Source: Sphingomonas telluris
GTDB taxonomy: Bacteria; Pseudomonadota; Alphaproteobacteria; Sphingomonadales; Sphingomonadaceae
Direction of reading: 5' to 3'
Length of the DNA: 64,000 bases
Assembly (NCBI RefSeq): GCF_022568775.1
Contig: NZ_JAKZHW010000001.1
Location: 1,984,001 to 2,048,000, forward strand
Part shown: piece after piece, positions 8,213 through 17,514 of the stretch
How the letters are laid out: each line of letters opens with the position of its first letter
How positions within the stretch are numbered: the first letter of the stretch is position 1
Program-made: the position numbers and the translations under genes
The notes under the pieces: model-generated
Seen by the model: the letters and a program-made list of their open reading frames with translations, nothing else
Database searches by the model: none
What the model was told of the DNA's origin: nothing

Positions 8213-9378
8213 AGTCGGATGACACTCCCGAGGTTGCCATGGCGAGCACGGAAGCGGCGACGCCCGCTCCCGCGGCACGGCCCGCCCCTACTCCCGAGCC
8301 GGAAGTCGCAGGTCCTTCTGCGGCGGCGCCTTCGCGCTGGGATCCGCCCACCAAGTCCAAGTTCTTGACGGCGTGGGTCGTGCTGCTTCTCATCGTGGCG
8401 ATCGTCACGATCCTCTACGCGTGGCGGTTGCCGCCCTTCGCCGGCCGCTACGAGCAGACCGACGACGCTTATGTGAAGGGCCAAACAACCGTCATCAGCC
8501 CGCAAGTCTCCGGCTACGTCGCGCAGGTGCCGGTCAACGATTATCAGAACGTCCGGGCCGGGGATGTGCTCGTTCGGATCGAGGACAGCATCTACAGCGC
8601 CAAGGTCGCCCAAGCGCAGGCGAATGTGCTGACGCAGCAGGCCAATCTCGACAATTCGACGCAGGCGCAGCGATCGAAGGAAGTGAACACGCTCGCGCAG
8701 GACGCGGCCATCGCGAATGCGCAGGCGCAGCTCGCGAAGGTGCAAGCCGACCTTCGCCGAACGAACGCGCTGATTGCGAACGGCTGGACGACCGCCGCTG
8801 TCCGGGATCAGCAGGTCGCCGCCGTGCGCTCCGCCGAGACGCAGCTGCGGCAGGCCCGCGCTGCCCGGGAGATCGGAACGGAAGACGTGCGGACGGTCAT
8901 CGTAGGCCGTCACGGTCTCAACGCGAATGTCGAGGCGGCGAAGGCGCAGGTGCGGCTTGCCGAGGTCGACCTCGATCATACGGTCATTCGCGCGCCTCAG
9001 GCTGGCCAACTCAGCGAAGTGTCGGTGCGGCAAGGCCAGTATGTCACCGCCGGAACGCAGCTCATGTACCTGGTGCCCAAGACGCTCTGGGTGACGGCGA
9101 ACTTCAAGGAAGCGCAGACGCACAAGATGCGTGTCGGCCAGCCCGCAACCTTCACAGTCGATGCGCTCGGCAGCGCGCGCCTGAAGGGGCGTGTCGACAG
9201 CCTCGCCCCCGCCGCGGGGTCTGAATTCGCGGTCCTTCGGCCCGACAATGCGACGGGCAACTTCGTCAAGGTCGCCCAGCGCATCGCGGTCCGCATCAAG
9301 ATCGACCCCGGGCAGCAGCTTGCCGAACGGCTTCGGCCGGGAATGTCGGTGGTCGCCCGCATTCGGACGGATCAGTAA
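8209..9378 (+). CDS. EmrA/HlyD-family membrane fusion protein
   Basis: 389-residue periplasmic adaptor. An alanine/proline-rich cytoplasmic N-terminus (about 50 residues) is followed by one transmembrane helix, then a lipoyl-like half (QTDDAYVKGQTTVISPQVSGYV) and an alpha-helical hairpin rich in Ala, Gln and Arg. The second lipoyl half carries TVIRAPQAGQLSEVSV, followed by a beta-barrel domain. This is the standard EmrA order. It overlaps the EmrB-like gene by ATGA and ends immediately before the next start, so it is in the same transcript. It bridges the pump to an outer-membrane factor encoded elsewhere. Confidence 0.9.
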   Translation: MKSDDTPEVAMASTEAATPAPAARPAPTPEPEVAGPSAAAPSRWDPPTKSKFLTAWVVLLLIVAIVTILYAWRLPPFAGRYEQTDDAYVKGQTTVISPQVSGYVAQVPVNDYQNVRAGDVLVRIEDSIYSAKVAQAQANVLTQQANLDNSTQAQRSKEVNTLAQDAAIANAQAQLAKVQADLRRTNALIANGWTTAAVRDQQVAAVRSAETQLRQARAAREIGTEDVRTVIVGRHGLNANVEAAKAQVRLAEVDLDHTVIRAPQAGQLSEVSVRQGQYVTAGTQLMYLVPKTLWVTANFKEAQTHKMRVGQPATFTVDALGSARLKGRVDSLAPAAGSEFAVLRPDNATGNFVKVAQRIAVRIKIDPGQQLAERLRPGMSVVARIRTDQ

Positions 9379-9876
9379 TTGGACGCGACCCTTGCCGCGC
9401 TGCTCGGCGCCGTCATCGGCGGGTTGCTGTCCGTGCTCGCCTCCTGGCTCGCACAGCGAGTGCAGGCGAAGGCGCAATGGCTATCCCAGGAAATCCAGCG
9501 GAGGCAGAAGCTTTACAGTGATTTTGTGGAAGCGGCCGCGCGCTGCTTTTCACGGGCTCTCCAGGAAAATCAGCCCGATGCGGCCACCTTGTCCGTGCTC
9601 TACGCTGAAATTGGTCGGATGCGGCTCTACTCGTCGGACGCAGTAATCCATGAGGCCTATCGGATCGCCCACAAGATTCTCGGCGCTTATGGAGACACCA
9701 ACCGTACCGCAGAGGAAATTCGGGACCTGCTGTGCAGCGATTCAATCGATCTCTTTACCGAATTCGGAGACGCCTGCCGCACGGAGCTGAACCTGCTGCA
9801 AGTGCGCGGTGCGCGTCGGATCGAGCTGTCGAAATGGCGGCATGTCCACCCCAGCGATGAGGCAACTGCCCGCTGA
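9379..9876 (+). CDS. Small membrane-anchored protein of unknown function
   Basis: 165 residues starting at TTG directly after the stop of the EmrA-like gene, with no spacer. One N-terminal transmembrane helix (about residues 5-25) is followed by an amphipathic, coiled-coil-like segment and a helical soluble domain with no recognised motif. It is probably translated by re-initiation from the efflux operon and sits in the inner membrane with the domain on one face. Similar one-helix proteins occur widely as uncharacterised genes. A link to the pump is suggested only by position. Confidence 0.6.
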   Translation: MDATLAALLGAVIGGLLSVLASWLAQRVQAKAQWLSQEIQRRQKLYSDFVEAAARCFSRALQENQPDAATLSVLYAEIGRMRLYSSDAVIHEAYRIAHKILGAYGDTNRTAEEIRDLLCSDSIDLFTEFGDACRTELNLLQVRGARRIELSKWRHVHPSDEATAR

Positions 9877-9884
9877 TTGCGGGA

Positions 9885-9960
9885 TGGTGACCCCAACGGG
9901 ACTCGAACCCGTGTTTTCGCCGTGAAAGGGCGACGTCCTAGACCGCTAGACGATGGGGCC
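9885..9960 (-). tRNA. tRNA-Glu (anticodon TTC)
   Basis: A 76-base cloverleaf can be drawn by eye. The 7-bp acceptor stem (GGCCCCA with TGGGGTC, one G-T pair) is followed by discriminator A and an encoded CCA. The T arm has stem ACGGG/CCCGT with TTCGAGT in the loop, and the anticodon loop CTTTCAC gives TTC for glutamate. It lies between the small membrane protein (opposite strand) and recJ (same strand, upstream). Confidence 0.95.
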
Positions 9961-10004
9961 GCTTCGAGAAGCGGACTGCCCGTTAGGGGAGGTGTCGCGG
10001 CTGG

Positions 10005-11756
10005 TCAAGCAACCGAAGCGTCTTCGAGGTGCATCTCGGCGTAGTTGCCGCCGTTCCACTCGTCGCGCTTGATCGTTCCGGCCAGCCACCAGCGGCGGTC
10101 GCCCGGTGAGGTCAGGAGCGCCTGGCCCAATTCCGTCTGAGCGCTGCGGAAGGCGATCCACTTGAAGCTCTTGCCATCATCCCCGCAAGCGAGCCCGCGG
10201 ACGTGGCCGTCGCCGACGATGCCAGTGCGAAGCAATCGCGCCGGCCCGGCCGCAACGCGGGGTGCGGGCCAGCCCGCGCCATAGGGCCCCGCCGCCTCGA
10301 GCGCGTCGCAGAGGTCGCCGACGATCCCGCCTGGCGCGAGCAGCGCATCGAGCAGGAGCGATCGGCCGTCGAGGGCGCGCTCCACGTCCGCGGCCAGGCG
10401 CTCGGCAATGAAGTCGCGGAAGGCATCCAGGCCGCCGGGCGCCATGGTCAGGCCGGCAGCCATGGCGTGACCGCCGCCTGCAACAAGGAGTCCGCTCTCC
10501 TTCGCGGCGAGCACTGCCGCACCGAGATCGACGCCGCCAATCGAGCGGCCCGAGCCCTTCCCCGTGCCGTCTTCGGTCTCGGCGATGACGATTGCCGGGC
10601 GGCCGAAGCGCTCCTTCACGCGGCCCGCGACGATGCCGATGACGCCCGGGTGCCAGCCATGCCCCATGACGGTCAGGACGGGCGCTCCGTTGAGCTTGTC
10701 CGCCTGCTCCATCGCCTGCTCGCACACCTGCATCTCGATGGCGCGGCGTTCCTCGTTGAGGCGGTCGAGCTCGGCGGCGATAGTCCGCGCCTCCTCGGGA
10801 TCGGTGCTGGTCAGGAGCCGCACGCCGAGGTCGGACTTGCCGACGCGCCCGCCTGCATTGATGCGCGGCCCGAGAGCGAAGCCGAGGTCGCGGCAGCTCG
10901 GCGGCTTCACGAGCCGCGCGGCCTCGGCAAGCGTCGTCATGCCGAGGTTCTGACGCCCGGCCATGACCTTGAGGCCCTGCGTCACGAAGGCGCGATTGAG
11001 GGTGTGCAGCCGGGCGACATCGGCCACCGTTCCCAATGCGACGAGATCGACCAGGTCAATGAGCTTTGGCTCTTCCCGGTCCGAGAAGATGCCACGTCCG
11101 CGCAGTTCGCGCACCAGCGCCACGCCGAGCAGAAAGGCCATGCCCACTGCCGCAAGGTGACCGTGCGCTGCGCCAAGTTGGCCCTCATCGAGACGGTTCG
11201 GATTGATCAGCGCGAAGGCAACTGGAAGCAAAGTCGCGCACTGATGGTGGTCGACGACAATGACGTCGAGCTCAGCGTCCTTCGCTTCCTGAAGCGCCTC
11301 GAATGCCTGCGCTCCGCAATCCACTGTGACGGCCAGCGAAGCTCCGCGCTTCTTCAGTTCGACCAGCGCAGCGCCCGAGGGGCCGTAGCCCTCCATCAGG
11401 CGGTCGGGGATGTAGACCATTGGCTCGATGCCCAGCCGCCGGAGCAACAGCACCAGAAGCGCCGCGCTGGTCGCGCCGTCCACGTCATAGTCGCCGAAGA
11501 TCGCGATCGTCTCGCCGGCCTCAACCGCATTGGCGAGCCGCTTCGCGCCTTTGTCCATATCCTGGAAGCAGGAGGGATCCGGGAGGAAGTCGCGGATGGT
11601 GGGCTTGCGGTGCCGCTCAAGATCGTCGCGCACGACCCCGCGGGCGAGCAGCAGCTCGTCCACCAGCGCATCCATCGATAATCCGGGTTCTCCCGACCGG
11701 CGCCACCTCCACGGCTGGCCGCCAGCCGATCGCTCCACCCCCAGCGCGAACGTCAT
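10005..11756 (-). CDS. recJ: Single-stranded-DNA-specific exonuclease RecJ
   Basis: 583-residue 5'-3' exonuclease acting on single-stranded DNA in RecF-pathway recombination, base excision and mismatch repair. The DHH phosphoesterase motifs are all visible: DYDVDGATSAALL, VDHHQC, LGTVADVA and, in the DHHA1 region, NAGGRVGKSDLG and GGGHAMAAG. The C-terminal OB-fold part follows. Length agrees with alphaproteobacterial RecJ. It is transcribed leftward toward tRNA-Glu and is divergent from the histidine phosphatase gene. Confidence 0.95.
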   Translation of the reverse strand: MTFALGVERSAGGQPWRWRRSGEPGLSMDALVDELLLARGVVRDDLERHRKPTIRDFLPDPSCFQDMDKGAKRLANAVEAGETIAIFGDYDVDGATSAALLVLLLRRLGIEPMVYIPDRLMEGYGPSGAALVELKKRGASLAVTVDCGAQAFEALQEAKDAELDVIVVDHHQCATLLPVAFALINPNRLDEGQLGAAHGHLAAVGMAFLLGVALVRELRGRGIFSDREEPKLIDLVDLVALGTVADVARLHTLNRAFVTQGLKVMAGRQNLGMTTLAEAARLVKPPSCRDLGFALGPRINAGGRVGKSDLGVRLLTSTDPEEARTIAAELDRLNEERRAIEMQVCEQAMEQADKLNGAPVLTVMGHGWHPGVIGIVAGRVKERFGRPAIVIAETEDGTGKGSGRSIGGVDLGAAVLAAKESGLLVAGGGHAMAAGLTMAPGGLDAFRDFIAERLAADVERALDGRSLLLDALLAPGGIVGDLCDALEAAGPYGAGWPAPRVAAGPARLLRTGIVGDGHVRGLACGDDGKSFKWIAFRSAQTELGQALLTSPGDRRWWLAGTIKRDEWNGGNYAEMHLEDASVA

Positions 11757-11861
11757 GCGCTATGGATAGCAGCTTGGATCGAGCCTCGCGCGGCCTTTCT
11801 GCACTGTTCGTCGCAGGAACCGGATGGGCGCTCCATGCTTGTTGCAGGGAAGGAGGCGCGG

Positions 11862-12623
11862 ATGCGGCAGAACTGGCCGGAGAAGCTGTGGCTGGTGCGG
11901 CATGGACAGAGCCAGGGCAATGTCGCGCGCGACGCCGCTGACGAGGCCGGGCTCAATGAGATCGACATCAAGGTCCGCGACGTCGACGTGCCGCTCTCGG
12001 AGCTTGGCCACGAGCAGGCCGAGGCGACCGGACGCTGGTTTGCAGCCTTGCCCGAAGGCGAGCGGCCGGAGGTCATCCTGTCGTCGCCGTACCTCCGCGC
12101 GCGGCAGACGGCAGAGGCCATTTGCAAGGCCGGCGGCATGTCGGGACCGGTGAAGCTGGTCATCGACGAGCGCCTTCGCGAACGCGAGTTCGGAATCTTC
12201 GACCGGCTGACGACGGTCGGCATCCGCAACAAATATCCGGAGGAGGCCGCGCACCGCGCGATGCTCGGGAAGTTCTACCATCGCCCGCCGGGCGGCGAGA
12301 GCTGGGCCGACGTCATCCTGCGGCTGCGGTCGGCGCTGAACACGATCAACCTCCACTATTGCGACCGGCGCGTGCTGATCGTCTGCCACCAGGTCGTGGT
12401 CCTCTGCATGCGCTACATCCTGGAGGAGCTGACGGAGCCGGACATCCTCAAGATCGACAAGCAGGCGGAGATCCTGAACTGCGGGATTGTCCGCTACGAT
12501 TTCGAGGAGGACGCGGACGGCCTCTGCATTCCGAAGCTGGAAGTCTGGAACCATGGCGCGCCGATGGAGGCCGAAGGCGCACCCAAGACCACCGAGCCGG
12601 ACATGATGACCGGGGCCCGATGA
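11862..12623 (+). CDS. Histidine phosphatase family protein (phosphoglycerate-mutase-like)
   Basis: 253-residue cytosolic phosphohydrolase of branch 1 of the histidine phosphatase superfamily. The phosphohistidine motif LVRHGQSQGN is near the N-terminus, a second basic motif (SSPYLRARQTAEA) follows, and the distal His is in VCHQVV. The start at 11862 is chosen because GGAGG lies 7 bases before it; an in-frame ATG 27 bases upstream lacks such a site. It overlaps the next gene, nnrD, by ATGA. The substrate is unknown; relatives act on phosphosugars, nucleotides or phosphoproteins. Confidence 0.85.
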   Translation: MRQNWPEKLWLVRHGQSQGNVARDAADEAGLNEIDIKVRDVDVPLSELGHEQAEATGRWFAALPEGERPEVILSSPYLRARQTAEAICKAGGMSGPVKLVIDERLREREFGIFDRLTTVGIRNKYPEEAAHRAMLGKFYHRPPGGESWADVILRLRSALNTINLHYCDRRVLIVCHQVVVLCMRYILEELTEPDILKIDKQAEILNCGIVRYDFEEDADGLCIPKLEVWNHGAPMEAEGAPKTTEPDMMTGAR

Positions 12624-13489
12624 AGGCTGCAAAGGCGCTCACGAGGGCTGCGCTGAAGAGCTTTCCGCTGCCGCCGGTCGTCGACGGCGACAAGGAGACG
12701 AAAGGCCGCATCCTCATCGTTGCGGGAAGCCGGCAGGTCGCCGGTGCGGCGTTGCTAACGGCCACCGCCGCGATGCGTGCTGGCGCTGGAAAGTTGCGCA
12801 TGGCGGCGGTGGAGAGCGTTGCCGTGGCGACGGCTCTCGCGATGCCCGAAGCGATGGTGCTCGGGCTGGAGGAAGCCAAGGACGGCGGCTTCACGCGCGG
12901 CGCCGTCCGCGACCTGCGCGAGCAAGCGGAGCACGTCGACGTCGTCGTGGCAGGTCCGGGCATGGCGGAGGCGCAGACATGCGCACCCTTGGCCGAAGCC
13001 CTGCTGCAGAGCCCGGCCGCGATCGTTCTCGACGCAGCGCTGCTGCACAGCCTAAAGCCGCTCAATCCGGGCAAGCGCGGCAGCGACCAGCCGCCCATCC
13101 TGCTGCCCCATGCGGGTGAGTTGGCATCCCTGCTCGACTGCGACGAACGCGAGATCGACAGCGATCCCATCGGCTGCGGACTTCGCGCAGCGGAGCGCTA
13201 TGGCGCCAACGTGCTGGTCAAAGGCGTGATCAGCCATGTCGTCACGCCGGACGGCCGCGTCTGGACTTACCGCGGCGGCGCGCCGGGCCTCGGCGTGTCC
13301 GGCAGCGGAGACACGCTAGCCGGTATCGTCGGGGGATTGCTGGCGCGCGGAGCGGACTCGCTCACGGCGCTGCTGTGGGCCGTCCTGCTGCACGGCGAAG
13401 CGGGCGAGGCGCTCGCAAAGAAGGTCGGACCGATCGGCTTCCTCGCCCGCGAGATCCCGGACGAGATTCGGGCGCTGCTGCCGCGCTGA
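12620..13489 (+). CDS. nnrD: ADP-dependent NAD(P)H-hydrate dehydratase (NnrD type)
   Basis: 289-residue ribokinase-fold enzyme that repairs hydrated NAD(P)H at the expense of ADP or ATP. The signature GVSGSGDTLAGIVGGLLARG lies in the C-terminal part, and the N-terminal KGRILIVAGSR segment fits the YjeF C-terminal domain family. The epimerase half (NnrE) usually fused in other bacteria is absent, so this is the stand-alone form. It is translationally coupled to the phosphatase gene (ATGA) and converges on pyk with one base between stops. Confidence 0.88.
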   Translation: MKAAKALTRAALKSFPLPPVVDGDKETKGRILIVAGSRQVAGAALLTATAAMRAGAGKLRMAAVESVAVATALAMPEAMVLGLEEAKDGGFTRGAVRDLREQAEHVDVVVAGPGMAEAQTCAPLAEALLQSPAAIVLDAALLHSLKPLNPGKRGSDQPPILLPHAGELASLLDCDEREIDSDPIGCGLRAAERYGANVLVKGVISHVVTPDGRVWTYRGGAPGLGVSGSGDTLAGIVGGLLARGADSLTALLWAVLLHGEAGEALAKKVGPIGFLAREIPDEIRALLPR

Positions 13490-13490
13490 A

Positions 13491-14960
13491 TTATTCCGGC
13501 GTCGTGTGCCGTTCGAGCTCGTCGCCGACAAGGCGGACGACGTGGAGCACGTTGGTCGATCCTGCTGTGCCGAACGGAATGCCGGCCATGATCACGATGC
13601 GATCGCCGCCGGCCGCGAGGTGATGGCGCAGCACCATGCGCTTGGCCTTGCCGACCATTTCCTCGAACGCGGACACGTCCCTCGAGTGCACGGAGTGGAC
13701 GCCCCAATAGAGGCCCATGCGACGCGACGTGGTCTGCGAGGGGCTCATCGCAAGGATCGGCACCGGCGGACGCTCGCGGGCGATACGGCGCGCGGTCGAT
13801 CCGGACTTGCTGAACACGACCATCGCCTTGGCGTTCACGGTGTTGGCGATCTGACGCGACGAACCTGAAAGGGCGTCCGCGATCGTCGGCTCAAGCCGCG
13901 TCTCGGTGAAGTGGATGCGGGACGAATAGACCGGATCGCGCTCGACGCTGTTGGCGATGCTGTCCATCATCGAGACCGCTTCGATCGGATACTTGCCCGC
14001 GGCGCTTTCCGCCGAGAGCATGACCGCGTCGGCGCCGTCGTAAATGGCGGTGGCGACATCGCTGACCTCGGCGCGCGTCGGCGTCGGCGACGTAATCATC
14101 GATTCCAGCATCTGCGTCGCAACGACGACCGGCTTACCGAACTGGCGCGCGCAGGCGACGATGCGGTTCTGCAGCGGCGGCACGTCTTCGGGCGGAAGCT
14201 CAACGCCCAGGTCGCCTCGAGCGACCATGACGCCGTCCGCGAGAGCGATAATGTCGTTGAGGCGATCGATAGCCGCAGGCTTCTCGATTTTCGCCATCAG
14301 CGCCGCCTTCTCGCCGATCAGCGAGCGCGCCTCGGCGACGTCCTCCGGACGCTGCACGAACGACAGTGCGATCCAGTCCGCGCCCTGCTCCAGCGCGAAT
14401 TCCAGGTCGGAGCGGTCCTTCTCCGTCAGCGCGGGGATCGGCACGACGACGTCCGGAACGTTGACGCCCTTGCTGTTCGAAACCGTGCCGCCCACCATGA
14501 CTTCGGCCTTGATGCTGGTCTCGCCGGATTCCAGCACCTTGAGGCGCACCTTGCCATCGTCGATCAGCAGGCGGTCGCCCGGGCCGATGGCCGCGAACAG
14601 CTCGGGGTGCGGAAGTTCCATCCGGTGTGCATTGCCGGGCGCATCTTCCTGGTCGAGGATGACCTTCCGGCCCTTTTCAAGTTGCGCGGACCCGCCTTCG
14701 AAGCTGCCGACGCGGAGCTTCGGACCCTGAAGATCGAACACGATGGTCGTCGGCCGCTTCAGCTCCTTCTCGAGCGCGCGGATGGCCTCGACGAGCTTCG
14801 CCTTCGACTTCTGGTCGCCGTGACTCATGTTGATCCGGAACGCGTCCGCACCCGCGAACATCAGCTTCCGGATCATCTCCGGCTTGCTCGACGCCGGCCC
14901 CAGCGTCGCCAGGATCTTCACTTTTCTGGAACGCGGTCTCAGCGGTTCGGTCACTTGCAT
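13491..14960 (-). CDS. pyk: Pyruvate kinase
   Basis: 489-residue glycolytic enzyme converting phosphoenolpyruvate and ADP to pyruvate and ATP in the cytosol. The barrel begins with KVKILATLGPASS and contains the signature region MAKIEKPAAIDRLNDI with the catalytic lysine, followed by DGVMVARGDLGVELP. The B domain and the C-terminal allosteric domain are both present. An inverted repeat (14977-14997) sits 17 bases upstream of the ATG and may affect expression. It is divergent from gapR. Confidence 0.97.
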   Translation of the reverse strand: MQVTEPLRPRSRKVKILATLGPASSKPEMIRKLMFAGADAFRINMSHGDQKSKAKLVEAIRALEKELKRPTTIVFDLQGPKLRVGSFEGGSAQLEKGRKVILDQEDAPGNAHRMELPHPELFAAIGPGDRLLIDDGKVRLKVLESGETSIKAEVMVGGTVSNSKGVNVPDVVVPIPALTEKDRSDLEFALEQGADWIALSFVQRPEDVAEARSLIGEKAALMAKIEKPAAIDRLNDIIALADGVMVARGDLGVELPPEDVPPLQNRIVACARQFGKPVVVATQMLESMITSPTPTRAEVSDVATAIYDGADAVMLSAESAAGKYPIEAVSMMDSIANSVERDPVYSSRIHFTETRLEPTIADALSGSSRQIANTVNAKAMVVFSKSGSTARRIARERPPVPILAMSPSQTTSRRMGLYWGVHSVHSRDVSAFEEMVGKAKRMVLRHHLAAGGDRIVIMAGIPFGTAGSTNVLHVVRLVGDELERHTTPE

Positions 14961-14976
14961 CCTCTCATGTCGCGAA

Positions 14977-14997
14977 GGCGCAATAACGCGTTGCGCC
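14977..14997. promoter_or_regulatory. Inverted repeat GGCGCAA-N7-TTGCGCC upstream of pyk
   Basis: Perfect 7-base arms around a 7-base centre, 17 bases before the pyk start and 78 bases before gapR. It could be a repressor operator in the divergent promoter or a hairpin in the pyk leader. No regulator can be assigned. Confidence 0.4.
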
Positions 14998-15074
14998 CTG
15001 CGTTCAACCGGCTTGAGCGTGCGCTTTCGCTCGCTTACAGCCGCCGCCGAATCCCTGCATGGAGTTTGTGACAG

Positions 15075-15317
15075 ATGGCGGAAGGTAACGTCGCGGCCGA
15101 TCAGCTGCGGCTATTCATCGAGCGAATTGAACGGCTTGAGGAAGAGAAGAAGGGCATCGCGGACGACGTGAAGGACGTCTACGCCGAGGCGAAGTCAAAC
15201 GGATACGACACCAAGACGATGCGCGCGATCGTTCGCCTGCGCAGAATGGAGTCGCACGCCCGCCAGGAAGCGGACGCTTTGCTGGAGACCTATCGCAACG
15301 CGCTCGGCCTCGCGTAA
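15075..15317 (+). CDS. gapR: Nucleoid-associated protein GapR (DUF2312)
   Basis: 80-residue helical DNA-binding protein of the DUF2312 family. In Caulobacter GapR wraps overtwisted DNA ahead of replication forks and transcribing polymerase and stimulates type II topoisomerases. The whole sequence fits: [17 protein letters not shown], then [13 protein letters not shown] and MRAIVRLRR. It starts the rightward run gapR-yebC-DUF3147-ruvC-ruvA, with a 9-base gap to yebC. Confidence 0.93.
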   Translation: MAEGNVAADQLRLFIERIERLEEEKKGIADDVKDVYAEAKSNGYDTKTMRAIVRLRRMESHARQEADALLETYRNALGLA

Positions 15318-15326
15318 GGAACAGCA

Positions 15327-16070
15327 ATGGCAGGCCATTCCAAATTCAAGAACATCATGCATCGCAAGGGCGCGCAGGACAAAAAGCGCTCCGCGATGTT
15401 CTCGAAGCTGAGCCGCGAAATCACCGTCGCGGCGAAGATGGGCCTGCCCGACCCTGACATGAACCCGCGCCTGCGCGCCGCCGTCCTCGCGGCCAAGGCG
15501 CAGTCGATGCCGAAGGATAATATCCAGCGGTCGATCGACAAGGCGTCGAAGGGCGATGACGAGAATTACGAGGAAATCCGCTACGAGGGCTTCGGCCCAG
15601 GCGGCGTCGCGATCATCGTCGAGGCGCTCAGCGACAACCGCAACCGGACGGCGACCAACGTCCGCACCGCCTTCTCGAAGAACGGCGGCAACCTTGGCGC
15701 GTCGGGCTCGGTCAGCCATGGCTTCGAGCGCATGGGCCTGATCGAATATGGCGCGAGCGCCGGCGATGCCGATAAGGTGCTGGAAGCGGCAATCGAGGCC
15801 GGCGCGGAGGACGTCCAGTCGGACGAAGAGGGTCACGAGATCTGGACGTCCGTGGATACCCTCCACGAGGTCGCGAAGGCGCTCGAGGCCTCGCTCGGCG
15901 AAGCTGACTCGGTGAAGCTCGGCTGGAAGCCCGGCACGGAAGTCGAGGTTCGCGGCGACGACGCGGGATCGCTGATGAAGCTGATCGACGCGCTTGAGGA
16001 GGACGACGACGTCCAGAACGTCTGGGGCAATTACGACGTCCCGGACGAGGAGCTGGAGAAGCTGGCCTGA
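15327..16070 (+). CDS. yebC: YebC/PmpR-family protein
   Basis: 247-residue protein of the YebC/TACO1 family. Members have been described as DNA-binding regulators and, more recently, as factors that help ribosomes through difficult sequences. The N-terminal [18 protein letters not shown] signature and three-domain length are typical. It lies in the conserved block upstream of ruvCA, as in many bacteria, and is followed after two bases by a small membrane protein. Confidence 0.95.
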   Translation: MAGHSKFKNIMHRKGAQDKKRSAMFSKLSREITVAAKMGLPDPDMNPRLRAAVLAAKAQSMPKDNIQRSIDKASKGDDENYEEIRYEGFGPGGVAIIVEALSDNRNRTATNVRTAFSKNGGNLGASGSVSHGFERMGLIEYGASAGDADKVLEAAIEAGAEDVQSDEEGHEIWTSVDTLHEVAKALEASLGEADSVKLGWKPGTEVEVRGDDAGSLMKLIDALEEDDDVQNVWGNYDVPDEELEKLA

Positions 16071-16072
16071 CC

Positions 16073-16423
16073 ATGGTGTGGCTGGCGATCAAGGCGCTGA
16101 TCTCCGGCATTATCGTGGCCGCGGTCTCAGAAATCTCGAAACGCTACCCAGGCTTCGGCGGCCTCATTGCTTCACTGCCGCTCGTGTCGGTCCTCGGCAT
16201 GCTGTGGCTGTGGAAGGACAAGCCGGACGCAGCGAACATGGCGGCGCATGCTGAAGGGACGTTCTGGTTCGTGCTTCCGTCGCTGCCGATGTTTCTGGCC
16301 ATTCCCGCGATGCTTCGGGCCGGCGTCAACTTCTACGTCGCGCTTGCGCTCGGCTGCCTGCTGACGATCGCTTTGTACCTGGGGATGATCGCCCTCGCCC
16401 CGCGACTCGGCATCCGGCTTTGA
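16073..16423 (+). CDS. DUF3147-family membrane protein
   Basis: 116 residues with four predicted transmembrane helices. The opening [19 protein letters not shown] and the [13 protein letters not shown] segment match the DUF3147 family. Function is unknown. It lies two bases after yebC, and its TGA overlaps the TTG start of ruvC (TTGA), so it is part of the ruv transcript. Confidence 0.8.
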   Translation: MVWLAIKALISGIIVAAVSEISKRYPGFGGLIASLPLVSVLGMLWLWKDKPDAANMAAHAEGTFWFVLPSLPMFLAIPAMLRAGVNFYVALALGCLLTIALYLGMIALAPRLGIRL

Positions 16424-16908
16424 GCCGCGTCCTCGGCCTCGATCCCGGGCTTGGGACGACCGGCTGGGGCTTGATCGAGGCCGACGGCAACCGCCTCTCC
16501 CACATCGCCAACGGGCAGTTGAAGACCAACGCGGCCGCGCCTCTGCCCGAGCGGCTCGCCGACCTGTGCAGCCAGCTCGAGGCGTTGATTGCCAAGCACC
16601 GGCCAGAAGCGGCGGCTGTCGAGGAAGTATTCGTCAACAAGAACCCCCAGTCGACGCTCAAGCTAAGCCATGCGCGCGGCGTCGCGCTGATGTGCGCAGC
16701 GCGCGCCGGTATGGGTGTCGGCGAATATGCGCCGACCTTGGTGAAGAAGGCGGTCGTCGGCACCGGCGGAGCGGAAAAGGCGCAGGTCCACGCTATGGTC
16801 TCGCGCCTTCTTCCTGGCGCGAAGATCGCCGGTCCGGACGCCGCCGATGCGCTGGCGGTGGCCATCACGCACGCGCATCACTTGGCGAGCGCCCGCCGCA
16901 TCGCTTAA
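16420..16908 (+). CDS. ruvC: Holliday junction resolvase RuvC
   Basis: 162-residue RNase H-fold endonuclease that cuts four-way junctions together with RuvAB. The acidic catalytic residues are visible: D8 in LGLDPG, E68/E69 in AAAVEEVFV, and D140 and D143 in [10 protein letters not shown]. It starts at TTG overlapping the stop of the previous gene; no ATG or GTG near there would keep the LGLDPG motif. ruvA follows after 12 bases. Confidence 0.95.
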   Translation: MSRVLGLDPGLGTTGWGLIEADGNRLSHIANGQLKTNAAAPLPERLADLCSQLEALIAKHRPEAAAVEEVFVNKNPQSTLKLSHARGVALMCAARAGMGVGEYAPTLVKKAVVGTGGAEKAQVHAMVSRLLPGAKIAGPDAADALAVAITHAHHLASARRIA

Positions 16909-16920
16909 GCCTAAGCGGAC

Positions 16921-17514
16921 ATGATCGCCCGCCTCTCCGGAATCCTCGCCGAAACCAGCGCCGACACCGCGATCGTCGATGTCGGTGGCGTCGGCTACCT
17001 GGTGCACGCGAGCGGACGGACGCTGGAAGCGCTCGGCCCGATCGGCGGCGAAGTGCAGATCCTGACCGAGCTCCAGGTTCGCGAGGACGCCTGGACCCTG
17101 TTCGGCTTCGGCTCGCCCGCGGAGCGCGACGCCTTCCGCTCCCTGACAAGCGTCCAGGGCGTCGGCGGCCGCCTGGCGCTGGCGATCCTTTCCGTCCTGT
17201 CCCCGGACGAACTCGCCCGCGCCGTCAGCCAGGGCGACAAGGCCATGATTGGACGCGCCAACGGGGTCGGACCAAAGCTCGCCGCGCGCATCGCCAACGA
17301 GCTTCAGGGCAAGCTGGGTGTCGCCGGCTTGGGCGCATCGCTCGCTCCCGCGCCGCGCGCTGGAGCCGCTGCGGATGCTCTGTCAGCCCTCGCCAACCTC
17401 GGCTTCAAGCCGGCCGAAGCGAGCGCCGCAGTCAATGCCGCTCAGGATGAACTGGGCGCCGATGCCGGGCTCGATGCCCTCGTTCGGCTCGCACTTCGAA
17501 AGGCTGGGAAATGA
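16921..17514 (+). CDS. ruvA: Holliday junction branch migration protein RuvA
   Basis: 197-residue junction-binding subunit of the RuvAB motor. It has the N-terminal OB fold ([13 protein letters not shown]), helix-hairpin-helix motifs ([16 protein letters not shown] and [14 protein letters not shown]), a flexible linker, and the C-terminal RuvB-binding three-helix domain ([13 protein letters not shown]). The stop overlaps the ATG of the GFA gene. Its partner ruvB lies 1.6 kb downstream, beyond an inserted pair of unrelated genes. Confidence 0.95.
   Translation: MIARLSGILAETSADTAIVDVGGVGYLVHASGRTLEALGPIGGEVQILTELQVREDAWTLFGFGSPAERDAFRSLTSVQGVGGRLALAILSVLSPDELARAVSQGDKAMIGRANGVGPKLAARIANELQGKLGVAGLGASLAPAPRAGAAADALSALANLGFKPAEASAAVNAAQDELGADAGLDALVRLALRKAGK

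Noticed and set aside
8191..9477. 428-codon open frame on the minus strand
   Set aside because: Lies opposite the EmrA-like gene, which has clear domains; no ribosome site or family signal.
9869..9883. Hairpin CCCGC-N5-GCGGG next to the tRNA 3' end
   Set aside because: It spans the stop of the small membrane-protein gene and lacks a T run; could be chance in GC-rich DNA.
9959..9974. Hairpin CCGCTT-N4-AAGCGG between recJ and tRNA-Glu
   Set aside because: It overlaps the first two bases of the tRNA and has no T run, so I do not call it a terminator.
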